From positions 806,001 through 870,000 of the forward strand of contig OY969916.1 in assembly GCA_963704535.1 (NCBI GenBank): a stretch of 64,000 bases of DNA, read 5' to 3'. The DNA is from G963704535 sp963704535 (GTDB lineage Bacteria > Chloroflexota > Chloroflexia > Chloroflexales > Roseiflexaceae). Shown piece by piece: positions 26,199 through 34,980 of this stretch. The notes under the pieces were generated by a model. It did no database searches. It saw nothing but the letters and a program-made list of their open reading frames with translations, and was not told where the DNA came from. Numbering within the stretch: position 1 is the stretch's first letter; each line of letters opens with the position of its first letter. The translations under genes were made by a program, and so were the position numbers.

Positions 26199-27161
26199 GC
26201 TCTTTCTGACAATCCGGTAGCGGTTGTGGTAGACTATAGGTTTACCATAATGAGACCGGAGCAATGATGGCACGCTACGAACTGACTGACGAACAGTATG
26301 CGCTGATTGAGCCAGATTTACCGACCAATGATGGCAAGACTGGTCATCCTTACAAAGAGCACCGTCCGATTATCAACGGCATCCTCTGGCGTTTGCACAC
26401 CGGCGCGCCCTGGCCCGATATTCCTGAACGCTATGGCAACTGGAAAACAATCTATGACCGCTACACCACCTGGCGCCGCAACGGCATCTGGGATCGCATC
26501 CTCAAGACGCTCCAAACCAAACTGGATGCACAAGGCATTATCGACTGGGAGCAATGGTCGCTCGATAGCACGATCGTGCGTGCCCACCGCGCCGCTGCTG
26601 GAGCCGAAAAAAGCGGACCTGACGGCAACTCCGAACCCGGCAACCACGCACTCGGACGATCGGTGGGTGGCTTTAGCACCAAAATCCATCTGCTGAGTGA
26701 CGGCAACGGCGTGCCGCTCGATGTCTGTCTCACGCCTGGGCAAACTCACAAATCAACACAGGTCGAAACCGTGATGGAGCAGGTGGCCATCCCACGCGCT
26801 AGCGGACGCATCCGACGACGACCACGTCGCTTGGCGGCCGACCGCGCCTACGACGCTCAGCGCATCCGCCACTGGTTGCGCTCGCGTGGTATCAAACCAA
26901 TCATTCCACCCAAACGGCGCAGTGGAAAACCAAAACCTGGTCGCCCAGTGACCTATGATTGCGTGCTGTATCGCCGTCGCTCTACGATCGAGCAGTGCGT
27001 GGGCTGGCTGAAAGAGTGTCGTGCGATCGCGACGCGCTACGAGAAGCTGGCACTCAACTACTTGGGACTGGTCAAGCTGGCGTTTATCGAACGCTATCTT
27101 CGCCTCCTCTCGCATGCCGCCGCAGCGGCTTGATACCGGAAAGCGGATTGGCAGAAAGAGC
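26199..27161 (+). mobile_element. complete IS5-family (IS427-like) insertion sequence
   Basis: Imperfect terminal inverted repeats GCTCTTTCTGACAATCCG (left) and the complement of GCTCTTTCTGCCAATCCG (right) bound 963 bp. CTAG flanks both ends (26195-26198 and 27162-27165), which fits a 4-bp target duplication. The element carries one intact transposase. The right-hand CTAG holds the stop codon of the minus-strand lipoprotein gene. Confidence 0.9.
26264..27133 (+). CDS. IS5-family DDE transposase
   Basis: The 289-residue protein starts with the DUF4096-like domain common in this family (YELTDEQYALIEPDLP and NGILWRLHTGAPWPDIPERYGNWKTIYDR). The DDE triad is probably Asp in WSLDSTIVRAHRAAAGA, Asp in RLAADRAYDAQRIR and Glu in RRSTIEQCVGWLKECR. 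Many relatives are split over two frames; this one is a single continuous frame and so probably functional. ATG 26264 starts 65 bases inside the left terminal repeat. Confidence 0.92.
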   Translation: MMARYELTDEQYALIEPDLPTNDGKTGHPYKEHRPIINGILWRLHTGAPWPDIPERYGNWKTIYDRYTTWRRNGIWDRILKTLQTKLDAQGIIDWEQWSLDSTIVRAHRAAAGAEKSGPDGNSEPGNHALGRSVGGFSTKIHLLSDGNGVPLDVCLTPGQTHKSTQVETVMEQVAIPRASGRIRRRPRRLAADRAYDAQRIRHWLRSRGIKPIIPPKRRSGKPKPGRPVTYDCVLYRRRSTIEQCVGWLKECRAIATRYEKLALNYLGLVKLAFIERYLRLLSHAAAAA

Positions 27162-28646
27162 CTAGCGTGCCGGCAGCCAGGCCAACGGCGACGCGAAGTC
27201 GACGCCATCGAACAGCCGCTCGGTGGGCTGGCCGCCCGGCTGCCAGCGCCAGACCTCGCCGGGCTGCTCCTCGGCCCCCACCGGCTCGTCCGGGGGCAGG
27301 TCGGCCCGCCAGCCCGGCGGCAGCCCGACCGCCAGCGCCGAGCCGTCCGGCGCCCAAGCGGCAGACTGGCCCCGCTGTAGCAAGTCAACCCGCTGGCCGA
27401 CCGCCGTGAGCGTCCCGCTCGGCAGCGCCACCTCGCGCGAGCCAGCCAGCGTGACCAGCGAGACCGACCAGTTGTCGTAGCCGCCGAAGCCGCGCGCGTC
27501 GCCGTAGTTGTTCTCGACGATCGCCACCGAGCGACCATCCGGGGCGAAGCGCGCCGGCAGCAGCCACCCGGCGCCGACGTTGAGCAGTTGGCCTTTGCCC
27601 TCAAACGAACCACCGATCTCGCTCAGGCTGATATCCACCAGCGCCTGGTAGCCGATGAAGCGCTGGTAGACCACCTGGCTGCCGTCGGGCGACCAGGACG
27701 GCGCGTAGACCACTCGGCCGGTGTGCGGGGCTGGCGCGTCGGCCCCCAACGCTTTGGCGAAATCCCAGCCATTCTGCCCCTGCCGATTGATCAGGCGGAT
27801 GCTGTTGACGACCAGCGGCGGGTTATCCGGGTAGCCAGGCTCCTCGGTCTTCGGCGGGCTGGCGTAGGCGATGCGCTTGCCGTCAGGCGAGATCGCCGGG
27901 TCGCATCCGGCCACCAGCGCGACCTCGGCCTGATCGGCCAGGGTCAGCACGCGAACCTCGCTGGCGGCGCACCAGTGCGACCAACGCTGCCACTCGCGCA
28001 CATACGGCTGCTCGCCGGTCGACGAGCCAAACACCAGCGCCAGGCCGTCCGGCGCCCAGGCCGGCGTCGCCTCGGCCCGATCGTTGCGCGTCAGTTGGGT
28101 CAGGGCGCTGCCGTCGCGGCGCACCGACCAAAGCTCGGCGCCCTGGCCCTCGCCCCGGACCAGCGCGATCAGCGCGCCATCGGGCGCCGGGGCAAAATCG
28201 CGCACGCCATCGGCGATCTGCCGCTGCTGGCCCGTGGCGACGTCGAACGCCATCAGCGCGCCCTGGCGTAAGAACAGGATCTCGCTGCCGGCTGCGCCGG
28301 CGGTCGGCTGCGGCGCTTGGGTCGGTGGCACGGCGGTCGGCGGTGGCGCCTCGGTCGGCGGCACGGCGGTCGGCTGCGGCGCCTCGGTCGGCGCCGGTAT
28401 GGCGGTCGGTACCTGGGTGGGCAGTGGAGCCTGGGTTGCAGCCGGCGCGGCGGTCGGCGGCGGCGCCTCGGTCGGCGCTGGCGCGGCGGTCGGCTGGGTG
28501 CTCGACGCTGGCGTGGCCAACGCGGTGTTCGCCGCGTTCTGCGCGGCCGGCGACGCGCAGGCCGCCAGCATCAGCGCCGGCAGGACGAAAAGCAGGAGTC
28601 GGCGAAGGAACACGTTTCGTCTCACATTCTCTAGTGGTATCGGCAT
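27162..28646 (-). CDS. TolB-like beta-propeller (PD40) lipoprotein
   Basis: A signal peptide with lipobox LMLAACAS is followed by a long Pro/Thr/Ala-rich linker (repeats of PTEAPPPTA, PTAVPPTQAPQ). A beta-propeller with WD40-like PD40 blades follows: FAPAPDGALIALVRGEG, PAWAPDGLALVFGSS, PAISPDGKRIAYASP, PSWSPDGSQVVYQRF, ARFAPDGRSVAIVENN and AAWAPDGSALAVGLP. Such proteins are surface-anchored and bind partners or ligands; no enzymatic motif is visible. The stop TAG is the CTAG duplicated by the neighbouring IS, so the coding sequence is intact. The start is uncertain: ATG 28646, ATG 28670 upstream or GTG 28625 are all possible. Confidence 0.8.
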   Translation of the reverse strand: MPIPLENVRRNVFLRRLLLFVLPALMLAACASPAAQNAANTALATPASSTQPTAAPAPTEAPPPTAAPAATQAPLPTQVPTAIPAPTEAPQPTAVPPTEAPPPTAVPPTQAPQPTAGAAGSEILFLRQGALMAFDVATGQQRQIADGVRDFAPAPDGALIALVRGEGQGAELWSVRRDGSALTQLTRNDRAEATPAWAPDGLALVFGSSTGEQPYVREWQRWSHWCAASEVRVLTLADQAEVALVAGCDPAISPDGKRIAYASPPKTEEPGYPDNPPLVVNSIRLINRQGQNGWDFAKALGADAPAPHTGRVVYAPSWSPDGSQVVYQRFIGYQALVDISLSEIGGSFEGKGQLLNVGAGWLLPARFAPDGRSVAIVENNYGDARGFGGYDNWSVSLVTLAGSREVALPSGTLTAVGQRVDLLQRGQSAAWAPDGSALAVGLPPGWRADLPPDEPVGAEEQPGEVWRWQPGGQPTERLFDGVDFASPLAWLPAR

Positions 28647-28794
28647 CGCGTGTCCGCGCTGGCACCGCATACCTGGTAATTTTACCTCAACCCAATACTA
28701 TAGAATCATAGCGCGTTTGACAATGCTTTTATTCCAGCCAGAAGCTGATGCGCCGCTTATAGCACGATAGAAGTCGGCTGAAACACACATCAGC

Positions 28795-28895
28795 GAGGCT
28801 GTCTGAACAGGGGATTTGAGGGGGCCACCCCTCAAGAATCCTCTTTCCACCACGGCTCGTAGGCCAGATGATGCCCTTTTCAGACAATCTCTGAG
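28795..28895. repeat. family C MITE-like element
   Basis: GAGGCTGTCTGAACAGG at the left pairs with CTTTTCAGACAATCTCT at the right as terminal inverted repeats. The core has GGATTTGAGGGGGCCACCCC and the conserved TCTTTCCACCACGG segment. About 100 bp, no gene. Confidence 0.75.
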
Positions 28896-29018
28896 AGATT
28901 ACCGCAAGGCGCGTTCCGTCGTCTGAGCCTCGATCGAGGCATACAAACGAGGCCGTCTCCACCAGGGAAACGGCCCCACAAAGGTACTTCCGCTCACGAT
29001 GAAAGCAGGTGATGCGAG

Positions 29019-29459
29019 TTACGCGCCGACCTCTCTTTCGGAGAGCGTATCACGGGTCTGCTCTATCAAACCAAGGCGGTCCCACTCGCCCCAGGTCTCC
29101 ACGCTCTTGCCATCCTTAAAGCGATGAACAATAAGCCCGGTCACCATCACCGGCTTGCCACTCGCGGGAGTATCCAGCAACTCTCCCTGATGGATGCCGC
29201 GCGCGGTCCAATGCGTCAGCACCATGTCCCCTTCCGCGATCTGGAACTCTACCGTGCATTCGAAATCAGCAAAAGTGTCGCGCATAGCGGTGACGAACTG
29301 TTTCGCGGCTTCAGGACCGCTGCCTCGGTACAGATCCGAGGCATACGCATGTGCGATCTCGTCAGGGGCGACAAGATCGTCCATGACGCTGAGGTCCCCC
29401 TTGCTGAGTGCCTCCTCGAAGTACCGACGGACCTTGGCCTTGTTCGCTTCGGTGGACAT
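29019..29459 (-). CDS. SnoaL-like / ester cyclase family protein
   Basis: The 146-residue protein fits the SnoaL-like NTF2-fold family. It has NKAKVRRYFEEALSKGDLSVMDDLVAPD and AYASDLYRGSGPEAAKQFVTAMRDTFADFECTVE. MVLTHWTARGIHQGELLDTPASGKPV and IVHRFKDGKSVETWGEWDRLGLIEQ follow. Members include polyketide cyclases and many uncharacterised small-molecule-binding proteins, so no specific reaction can be claimed. ATG 29459 is chosen for GGAGG 7 bases upstream. The gene stands alone between two family C repeats and is not near the PKS. Confidence 0.8.
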   Translation of the reverse strand: MSTEANKAKVRRYFEEALSKGDLSVMDDLVAPDEIAHAYASDLYRGSGPEAAKQFVTAMRDTFADFECTVEFQIAEGDMVLTHWTARGIHQGELLDTPASGKPVMVTGLIVHRFKDGKSVETWGEWDRLGLIEQTRDTLSEREVGA

Positions 29460-29557
29460 TGGCAGCCTCCTTGTGTCATGTGGGTAACGTCTGAGAAACA
29501 CCACATTAAAGCCAGGCGCGCACTGCGCCCGGCTGTACCTACAGGCTCCCTAACTCC

Positions 29558-29659
29558 TTAGAGACTGCCTGAAAGGGGAGTTTGAGGGGCTTCCCCTCAA
29601 GAACCCCTTTCCACCACGGATCGCGAGTGACACGCGAGCCTTTTCAGGCAGCATCTTAA
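29558..29659. repeat. family C MITE-like element, well preserved
   Basis: Ends TTAGAGACTGCCTGAAA and TTTTCAGGCAGCATCTTAA form a long terminal inverted repeat. The interior GGGAGTTTGAGGGGCTTCCC, CTCAAGAACCCC and TTTCCACCACGGATCGCGAG match the other copies. This is the best reference copy for the family's ends. Confidence 0.8.
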
Positions 29660-29746
29660 AGGGTAGACGGCCTATCTGTATAGTGCCTGCGAAGAGATAG
29701 ATATGATGGGATGGATGGATGGTACATTTCCATTATACTCCCGGCG

Positions 29747-30877
29747 TCAACCAGGCAAGAAGTTGAAGTAGACACTGGACGGTCTTCCATCTGCTCCTGT
29801 CTCGAAGGTCGAAGGCACCGCAGCCTGCACCCACCCATCCCGCCCATCGGCGAGCCGGATGCGGTACCAGAGCCGGTACGAGGAGGCGCTGGTCTCGCGG
29901 GTATCCTCCGGCCCGGCCCATACCTCCAGCAGCGCGTAGCGGTCGCCCGCGTGAAGCGCCAGCTCGTCGCCGGCCTGCCCCACCGGCGCCGACCACAGGC
30001 TCACGCTGGGCGAGACCGGTCGCGTGGCGACGACGACCTGGCCCAGCGCGCCTTCGGGTAGCATACGCCGGTTGATGACGTGGGTCGGGTTGCGCCAGCC
30101 CAGCGCGCCAGGGTGGTCGGGCGCGTCGATCGGCCAGTAGCCGGGGCCGGGCGGGCAGCGCACCCCGCAGCGGAACCCATAGCGGGGTGCCTCGCCATTG
30201 ACCTCGCGCGCCGTCAGAAACGTGCGAACCTCGAAGTGCAGGTGGTTGGGCGTCTTGTCGCCGCGAAACAGCACCGTCCCGAGCACATCCCCACGAGGCA
30301 CGCGCTGGCCGACACCGACCGCCAGCGCCGGGTCGAGGTGGCCGTACATCGAGAACAGGTCGCCGGGGTGGCGAACGATCACCACCCGGCCGGGGTAGTT
30401 CGCGCCGGCGTAGACCACCTCGCCATCGGAGATCGCGTAGACCTCCGCGCCGGCAGTGTCGCCCTCGATCGCATACCAGTCCTCGCCGGTGTGCCGGTAG
30501 CCGGGGTTGTACCAGGTATTCTCCGCCGTATAGCCATGACGAATAAAAAAGCCATCTCCCGGCGAGCGGCCTGGGCTACCGATCGGGTAGCTGTAGGCTA
30601 GAACGCCGAGCGGCGAAGCCGTGGGTGGGGTGGTGGGCGCGGGGAGCGTGGCTGGCTGCGGGCTGGGTGTAGCGGTGGGACGAGCGGTTGGTGAAGGCGT
30701 CGGTTGCGCTGGCCGTGTGGCTGTAGGTGTAGTGAGGACGCCGGTCGGCCCAGCGACTTGGGCGGTTGCAGGGAGCGTGGGCTCCGGCGTGGGCATGAGC
30801 GTTGGTGGCTCGAAGGGAGACGAGCTGCATCCTCCCAGTACAAGAAATATGAGTGGTAGCCACAGGAACCTGAACAT
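29747..30877 (-). CDS. M23 (LytM-type) metallopeptidase lipoprotein
   Basis: The lipoprotein signal ends VLGGCSSS and is followed by a Pro/Thr-rich linker to about residue 90. The M23 fold has YRHTGEDWYAIEG (zinc His and Asp), EVYAISDGEVVYAG, DLFSMYGHLDP and the HxH motif NHLHFEV, so all four expected metal and catalytic positions are present. A C-terminal SH3-like module (SLWSAPVGQAGDELALHAGDRYALLEV, WYRIRLADGRDGWVQA) probably binds the cell wall. Endopeptidase action on peptidoglycan cross-bridges is expected. Its ATG overlaps the stop of the upstream VapC-like gene (TAATG), implying coupled translation. Confidence 0.88.
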   Translation of the reverse strand: MFRFLWLPLIFLVLGGCSSSPFEPPTLMPTPEPTLPATAQVAGPTGVLTTPTATRPAQPTPSPTARPTATPSPQPATLPAPTTPPTASPLGVLAYSYPIGSPGRSPGDGFFIRHGYTAENTWYNPGYRHTGEDWYAIEGDTAGAEVYAISDGEVVYAGANYPGRVVIVRHPGDLFSMYGHLDPALAVGVGQRVPRGDVLGTVLFRGDKTPNHLHFEVRTFLTAREVNGEAPRYGFRCGVRCPPGPGYWPIDAPDHPGALGWRNPTHVINRRMLPEGALGQVVVATRPVSPSVSLWSAPVGQAGDELALHAGDRYALLEVWAGPEDTRETSASSYRLWYRIRLADGRDGWVQAAVPSTFETGADGRPSSVYFNFLPG

Positions 30878-31283
30878 TATACGATAGCTTCCCAATCCTC
30901 AAGTCGTAGCCCGGTCACACGGCTAAACTCGCTCGTATTGTGTGTCACTAGAGTCAGGTCGTGGGCAAGAGCGATCGCAGCAATGTGCAGGTCGTTCGCA
31001 CTGATAGGTGTTCCGCGTATACTCAGATCGGCACGGATACGTCCGGCAATCTCCGCCGCCATATCATCGAAGGGCAGTGAGGGGTAAGGGCAAAGAAACG
31101 TACCAGTTGCGTCAGCGAGCGAGTTGGAATGGTGCTGTGCAACGCTCCGTAGAACAGCTCTGCCTTCACCACTGAACACAGTGCGATCTCGGCAGGCGCC
31201 TGGATCAGCAGACGCCGAACGACAGCCTGGTGACGGCCTCGCAGCAGCGCCACACAAACATTGGTGTCAAGCAGATATATCAT
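30877..31283 (-). pseudogene. VapC-like PIN-domain toxin, one frameshift
   Basis: PIN ribonucleases of the VapC type cleave RNA and are held by a cognate antitoxin. The N-terminal half MIYLLDTNVCVALLRG and SVVKAELFYGALHS is in one frame. The C-terminal half PSLPFDDMAAEIAGRIRADL, GTPISANDLHIAAIALAHDL and TLVTHNTSEFSRVTGLRLED is in another. Adding one A to the AA at 31086-31087 restores RFFALYPSLPFDD and a product of about 135 residues with the Asp residues of the active site. Either the toxin is inactivated or this is a homopolymer sequencing error. The partner antitoxin lies 27 bases upstream. Confidence 0.8.
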
Positions 31284-31310
31284 GAGGTTGCGCGCTTGTT
31301 GTCGTCAGCT

Positions 31311-31553
31311 TCAGGTGGATCGAGCCGTAAGTCCGGCATCCGTTTCATCCAGCGCCGGGTCGATACCACCCATATCGCCATCAATCTCTGGGAAGTCGGG
31401 GATCGACCCGACAACTTCCTCGAAGTAGCCAGGTGGCCATACAATCGCCGGAGCCATATGCCGGCGCTTCTCCACCAGGAATTCCACGAAGTCCTCGATC
31501 TCGCGTTGGAGGTCGGGCGGGAGAGCGCGAATTTTTTCCTCAAGGGTTTGCAT
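31311..31553 (-). CDS. DUF2281-like antitoxin
   Basis: The 80-residue product begins MQTLEEKIRALPPDLQREI and continues EDFVEFLVEKRR, matching the DUF2281/VapB-like N-terminal helix pair common as partner of PIN toxins. The acidic C-terminal part is the likely toxin-binding tail. It precedes the VapC-like gene by 27 bases on the same strand. ATG 31553 has GGGAGT upstream. Confidence 0.7.
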   Translation of the reverse strand: MQTLEEKIRALPPDLQREIEDFVEFLVEKRRHMAPAIVWPPGYFEEVVGSIPDFPEIDGDMGGIDPALDETDAGLTARST

Positions 31554-31573
31554 AGTGACTCCCAATCTCCGAG

Positions 31574-31634
31574 TGGAAAGAGATCTTGAGGAGGCTGCCC
31601 TCCTCAAACTCCCCCCTTTTCAGACAATCTCTCA
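31574..31634. repeat. family C element, partial, inverted
   Basis: GAAAGAGATCTTGAGGAGGC, CTCAAACTCCCCCC and TTTCAGACAATCTCTC match the right part of family C. Its end abuts the TGA stop of the RsbR-type gene at 31632-31634. Confidence 0.65.
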
Positions 31635-33398
31635 GAACTCGCCAGGCACCGGCGCCATGTCATCCCGCGCGATCCGGTAGCCGCGCCGCCGCAGCGCATA
31701 GGCGATCCCGCTCTGGAGGTCGCCGCGCGTGACCAACTCACTCAGGTCGGCGCCCAGCCCGACCAGCGCCTGCGCCACCTCCGGCGTGATCCCGACCAAC
31801 AGCACCTCGGCGCCCAGCAGGCGCCCGGCGCGGGCCGATTGGATCAGCGCGTTCGCGACGGCCGTATCGACGACCGGGACGCCGGTGATGTCGAGGATGA
31901 TCGTGTCGGCGCCGGTGCGCGTAATGCCGCCCAGCAGCGCCTCGAGGATCTGGTTCGCCCGCGGGGTATCGACCTCACCGATGATCGGCATCACCAGGAT
32001 GCCTTCGATCACCGGCACCAGCGGGGTCGAGATCTGGCGCAGCAGGTCGAGTGTATGCTCCTGATCAGTGTTGCTCTGCCGGAGCAACTCGATCAGCGCC
32101 AGGCGCTCGCGCTCGTCACGGTGGATGCCGCCGATGCCGATCAGCCGCCCCTCCGGGTCGCGCAGCGGCACCACCGAGCTGACCACCGGGATCTGCCGGC
32201 CCGTCGCCGACATCAGCGTCACCTCGCCCTTCCACGGCTGCCCGCCGAGCAGGGTCGGCATCACCTGCTCGCCCAGCATCGCGCGCTCCTCGGGCGCCAC
32301 AAAGCGGAAGAATGACTGGTCTACCAGGTCTTGGGAGCGGTCGATCTCAAGCGCTTGCGCGCCCGCCAGGTTGACGTAGGTGATTCCGCCGTTGAGGTCG
32401 CCGATGATCGCAATGTCCTGTACGTCTTCCACCATCGATCGAAAGGCCGTCGCTTGCTCGATCTGCTCGTTCAGGCGCTCGGCCAGGCGGATGGTCAGGA
32501 CGCGGTTGCGTAGCATACGCGCCAGCAGCCCCAGGAAGCGCTGCTCCTGGGCGCTGATCTGGTGAGGCTGGCGGTAGCCGAGCAGCAGCAGCCCGCGCGC
32601 ATCCTGGCGGTACCAGAGCGGGAACACCGCCAGCGTCGTAACCCCCAGCGGCGCAAACAGGTCAAGGATCTCGGCCGGCAGTTCGGCGGTAGTCGCATCC
32701 AGCGACACAAACGTCGTGTTCGGCGTCAGGTCGCCCAGCAGCCGGGTCGGGGAAAGGGCCGCGCCGGCGGCAGGCGTCGGCGCGGCCGGGTCGCGCTCGA
32801 AGACACTCACGACGTAGTGGTTCGCCGGATCGTCCCCGGAGATCGTCGATACCACCGCCCGGTCGACGCCCAGCCGCGCCAGGTGCTCGAACAACACCTC
32901 GGTCGCCTCGCTCAATCCTTCTGCCTGCTCCAGCCGCTCGCTCACGACCATTGATATATTCAGCTCCTCGGCCTGGCGCGCCAGCGCTTCCTGGGCGAAC
33001 CCACTGAAGATCCGCACCGACATAGACCCGATCTGGTCGAGCCAGGCGAACGCCGGCGCCGCCGCATCCGGCTCGCTATGCACGAGATCGCCGACCAGCG
33101 AAAGATTGATCTCCCGCACGACGTCGACAGCGGTCTGGAGGTCGTCGGTCGAGCCGCCCTGCGCGAGGCGGTTGCGCCCGATCTGGGTGAGCCCGCGGGC
33201 CAGCCGTTCGAGCCCATTATCTTCGACGCCGGAGCGAATGAGCTTGTATAGGTTCGTCACCGCAATGCGGAGATCATCGACCGGCATCGCGGCGTAGTAC
33301 TGGGTACGCTGCGGCAGGCGCTCGACCACCCGCTCGATCAACTCGGCAATTCGGGCATCCATATGTCGCGCCAGCGGCGCGAGGGTCGGTTGGGACAT
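31632..33398 (-). CDS. RsbR-type regulator with GAF, PAS and STAS domains
   Basis: The 588-residue protein has an N-terminal RsbRD-like helical region (RIAELIERVVERLPQRTQYYA, DLQTAVDVVREINLSLVGDLV). A GAF-type sensor (about 170-310) and a PAS domain (about 325-430, ending GIGGIHRDERERLALIELLRQ) follow. The STAS domain begins TPLVPVIEGILVMPIIGEVD and contains DTIILDITGVPVVDTAVANAL, with the conserved D-T-A-V phosphoacceptor neighbourhood. RsbR paralogues form stressosome-like complexes that control a stress response via an RsbT/RsbU-type partner; neither partner is in the window. ATG 33398 follows GGAGGAG. Confidence 0.85.
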   Translation of the reverse strand: MSQPTLAPLARHMDARIAELIERVVERLPQRTQYYAAMPVDDLRIAVTNLYKLIRSGVEDNGLERLARGLTQIGRNRLAQGGSTDDLQTAVDVVREINLSLVGDLVHSEPDAAAPAFAWLDQIGSMSVRIFSGFAQEALARQAEELNISMVVSERLEQAEGLSEATEVLFEHLARLGVDRAVVSTISGDDPANHYVVSVFERDPAAPTPAAGAALSPTRLLGDLTPNTTFVSLDATTAELPAEILDLFAPLGVTTLAVFPLWYRQDARGLLLLGYRQPHQISAQEQRFLGLLARMLRNRVLTIRLAERLNEQIEQATAFRSMVEDVQDIAIIGDLNGGITYVNLAGAQALEIDRSQDLVDQSFFRFVAPEERAMLGEQVMPTLLGGQPWKGEVTLMSATGRQIPVVSSVVPLRDPEGRLIGIGGIHRDERERLALIELLRQSNTDQEHTLDLLRQISTPLVPVIEGILVMPIIGEVDTPRANQILEALLGGITRTGADTIILDITGVPVVDTAVANALIQSARAGRLLGAEVLLVGITPEVAQALVGLGADLSELVTRGDLQSGIAYALRRRGYRIARDDMAPVPGEF

Positions 33399-33659
33399 AG
33401 CTCTCCTCCACAATCAATAGCAGGCATTATAGCACTTGATAGCACTACGGCGGGGTTGCGGCGGTGTTTAGTATGCAGGAACACCATTTGACAAAAGGCC
33501 TGGGGCGGCTCTATAATCGAGGCACCCCACACAGCTTACTAAGCAGCAGAGCGTCCTGGTCCCAGCGCATCTTCGCGGCGCCTGTGATGGCCCGTCACAT
33601 CTTGCCTGGAACGGCGCAGGAATCCAATTCGCCGTGATCTTCTACAAATGGAGGACCAG

Positions 33660-34910
33660 ATGACGACAAAACCGTTGCTGGTGATCACACTGGCGGTGAC
33701 ACTGATGCTCAGTGCTGCTTGTGGGGGCGCTGCGGCTCCCGTAGCGGCCCCGGCGGCGGCGCCGGCGGCAGCCAATCCAACCCAGGCGCCGGCGGGTGGC
33801 GCCGGGCAGGCCGGCGGCGGCCCCATGACCCAGATCGGCCAGGGCGAGGGTGAGGTCGCGATCGTCGCCTGGGCCGGCTATATCGAGCGCGGCGAGACCG
33901 ATAAGAACTACGACTGGGTAACCGGCTTCGAGCAGGAGAGCGGCTGCAAAGTTACTGTCAAGACTGCCGCCACCTCCGACGAGATGGTCGCGCTTATGAA
34001 CGAGGGCGGCTTCGATCTCGTCACCGCTTCCGGCGACTCCAGCCTGCGCCTGGTTTACGGCAATCGGGTCCAGGAGATCAACACCAGCCTGATCCCCAGT
34101 TGGAACAAGGTCGACCCGCGGCTCCAGAACGCGCCGTGGCACACCGTCGACGGCAAGCACTACGGCGTGCCCTACCAGTGGGGCACCAATGTGCTGATGT
34201 ACAATACCGAGGTCTTCAAGGATAAGCCGCCCACTAGTTGGAACGTCGTGTTCGAGGAGCAGACCCTGCCGGACGGTAAGCCGAACAAGGGCCGCGTCCA
34301 GGCTTACGATGGTCCGATCTACGTCGCCGATGCCGCCCTGTACCTGAAATTCCACAAGCCGGAACTCGGCATCAAGGACCCCTACTCGCTCACCCGCGAC
34401 CAGTTCAACGCCGCGCTTGACCTGCTGCGCCAGCAGCGCCAGCTCGTCGGCCGCTACTGGCACGACGCCTACATCCAGATGGACGACTTCGTCAACGAGG
34501 GCGTTGTCGCCTCCAGCTCGTGGCCGTTCCAGGTCAACCTGCTCAAGGCCAAGCCGGCGCCGGTCGCCAGCGTCATCCCCGAGGAGGGCGCCACCGGCTG
34601 GGCCGATACGACGATGATGCACGCCGACGCGCCGCACCCCAACTGCGCCTACAAGTGGTTGGAGCATTCGCTCAACCCCAAACTCCAGGGCGACTTGGCG
34701 GCCTGGTTCGGCACCGTGCCGGTGGTCCTCGACGCTTGCAAGGGCAACCCGCTGCTCGGCGAGGCCGGCTGCGACACCAACGGGCTGAACAACTTCGAGA
34801 AGATCGTCTTCTGGAGGACACCTGTGGCCGATTGCGGCGACGGCAAGCAGGACTGCGTCCCGTACTACGAGTGGGTCACCAGCTATATCGCGGTGATCGG
34901 CGGCCGCTAA
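33660..34910 (+). CDS. potD: spermidine/putrescine ABC transporter substrate-binding lipoprotein
   Basis: The signal peptide ends SAACGGAA with a lipobox Cys, followed by an Ala/Pro linker. The mature domain is a PotD/PotF-type binding protein: VAIVAWAGYIERGETDKNYD, GFEQESGCKVTVKTAATSDEM, GGFDLVTASGDSSLRLV and YGVPYQWGTNVLMYNTEVF. It captures a polyamine or related cation outside the membrane and delivers it to the permease encoded downstream. ATG 33660 is preferred over one 12 bases upstream because TGGAGGA lies 4 bases before it. A pairing repeat separates it from potA. Confidence 0.9.
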   Translation: MTTKPLLVITLAVTLMLSAACGGAAAPVAAPAAAPAAANPTQAPAGGAGQAGGGPMTQIGQGEGEVAIVAWAGYIERGETDKNYDWVTGFEQESGCKVTVKTAATSDEMVALMNEGGFDLVTASGDSSLRLVYGNRVQEINTSLIPSWNKVDPRLQNAPWHTVDGKHYGVPYQWGTNVLMYNTEVFKDKPPTSWNVVFEEQTLPDGKPNKGRVQAYDGPIYVADAALYLKFHKPELGIKDPYSLTRDQFNAALDLLRQQRQLVGRYWHDAYIQMDDFVNEGVVASSSWPFQVNLLKAKPAPVASVIPEEGATGWADTTMMHADAPHPNCAYKWLEHSLNPKLQGDLAAWFGTVPVVLDACKGNPLLGEAGCDTNGLNNFEKIVFWRTPVADCGDGKQDCVPYYEWVTSYIAVIGGR

Positions 34911-34918
34911 GAAGTAGA

Positions 34919-34976
34919 GATTGGAGATTGGAGATTAAGGCGCCAATTGCCTAATCTCCAATCTCCAATCTCCCGA
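34919..34976. repeat. short direct-repeat hairpin (GAGATTG type)
   Basis: GATTGGAGATTGGAGATTAA then GGCGCCAATTGCC and AATCTCCAATCTCCAATCTC form a hairpin of about 20 bp whose arms are tandem seven-base repeats. It lies between potD and potA and may lower downstream expression, as is common between binding-protein and ATPase genes. Confidence 0.7.
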
Positions 34977-34980
34977 AGAG

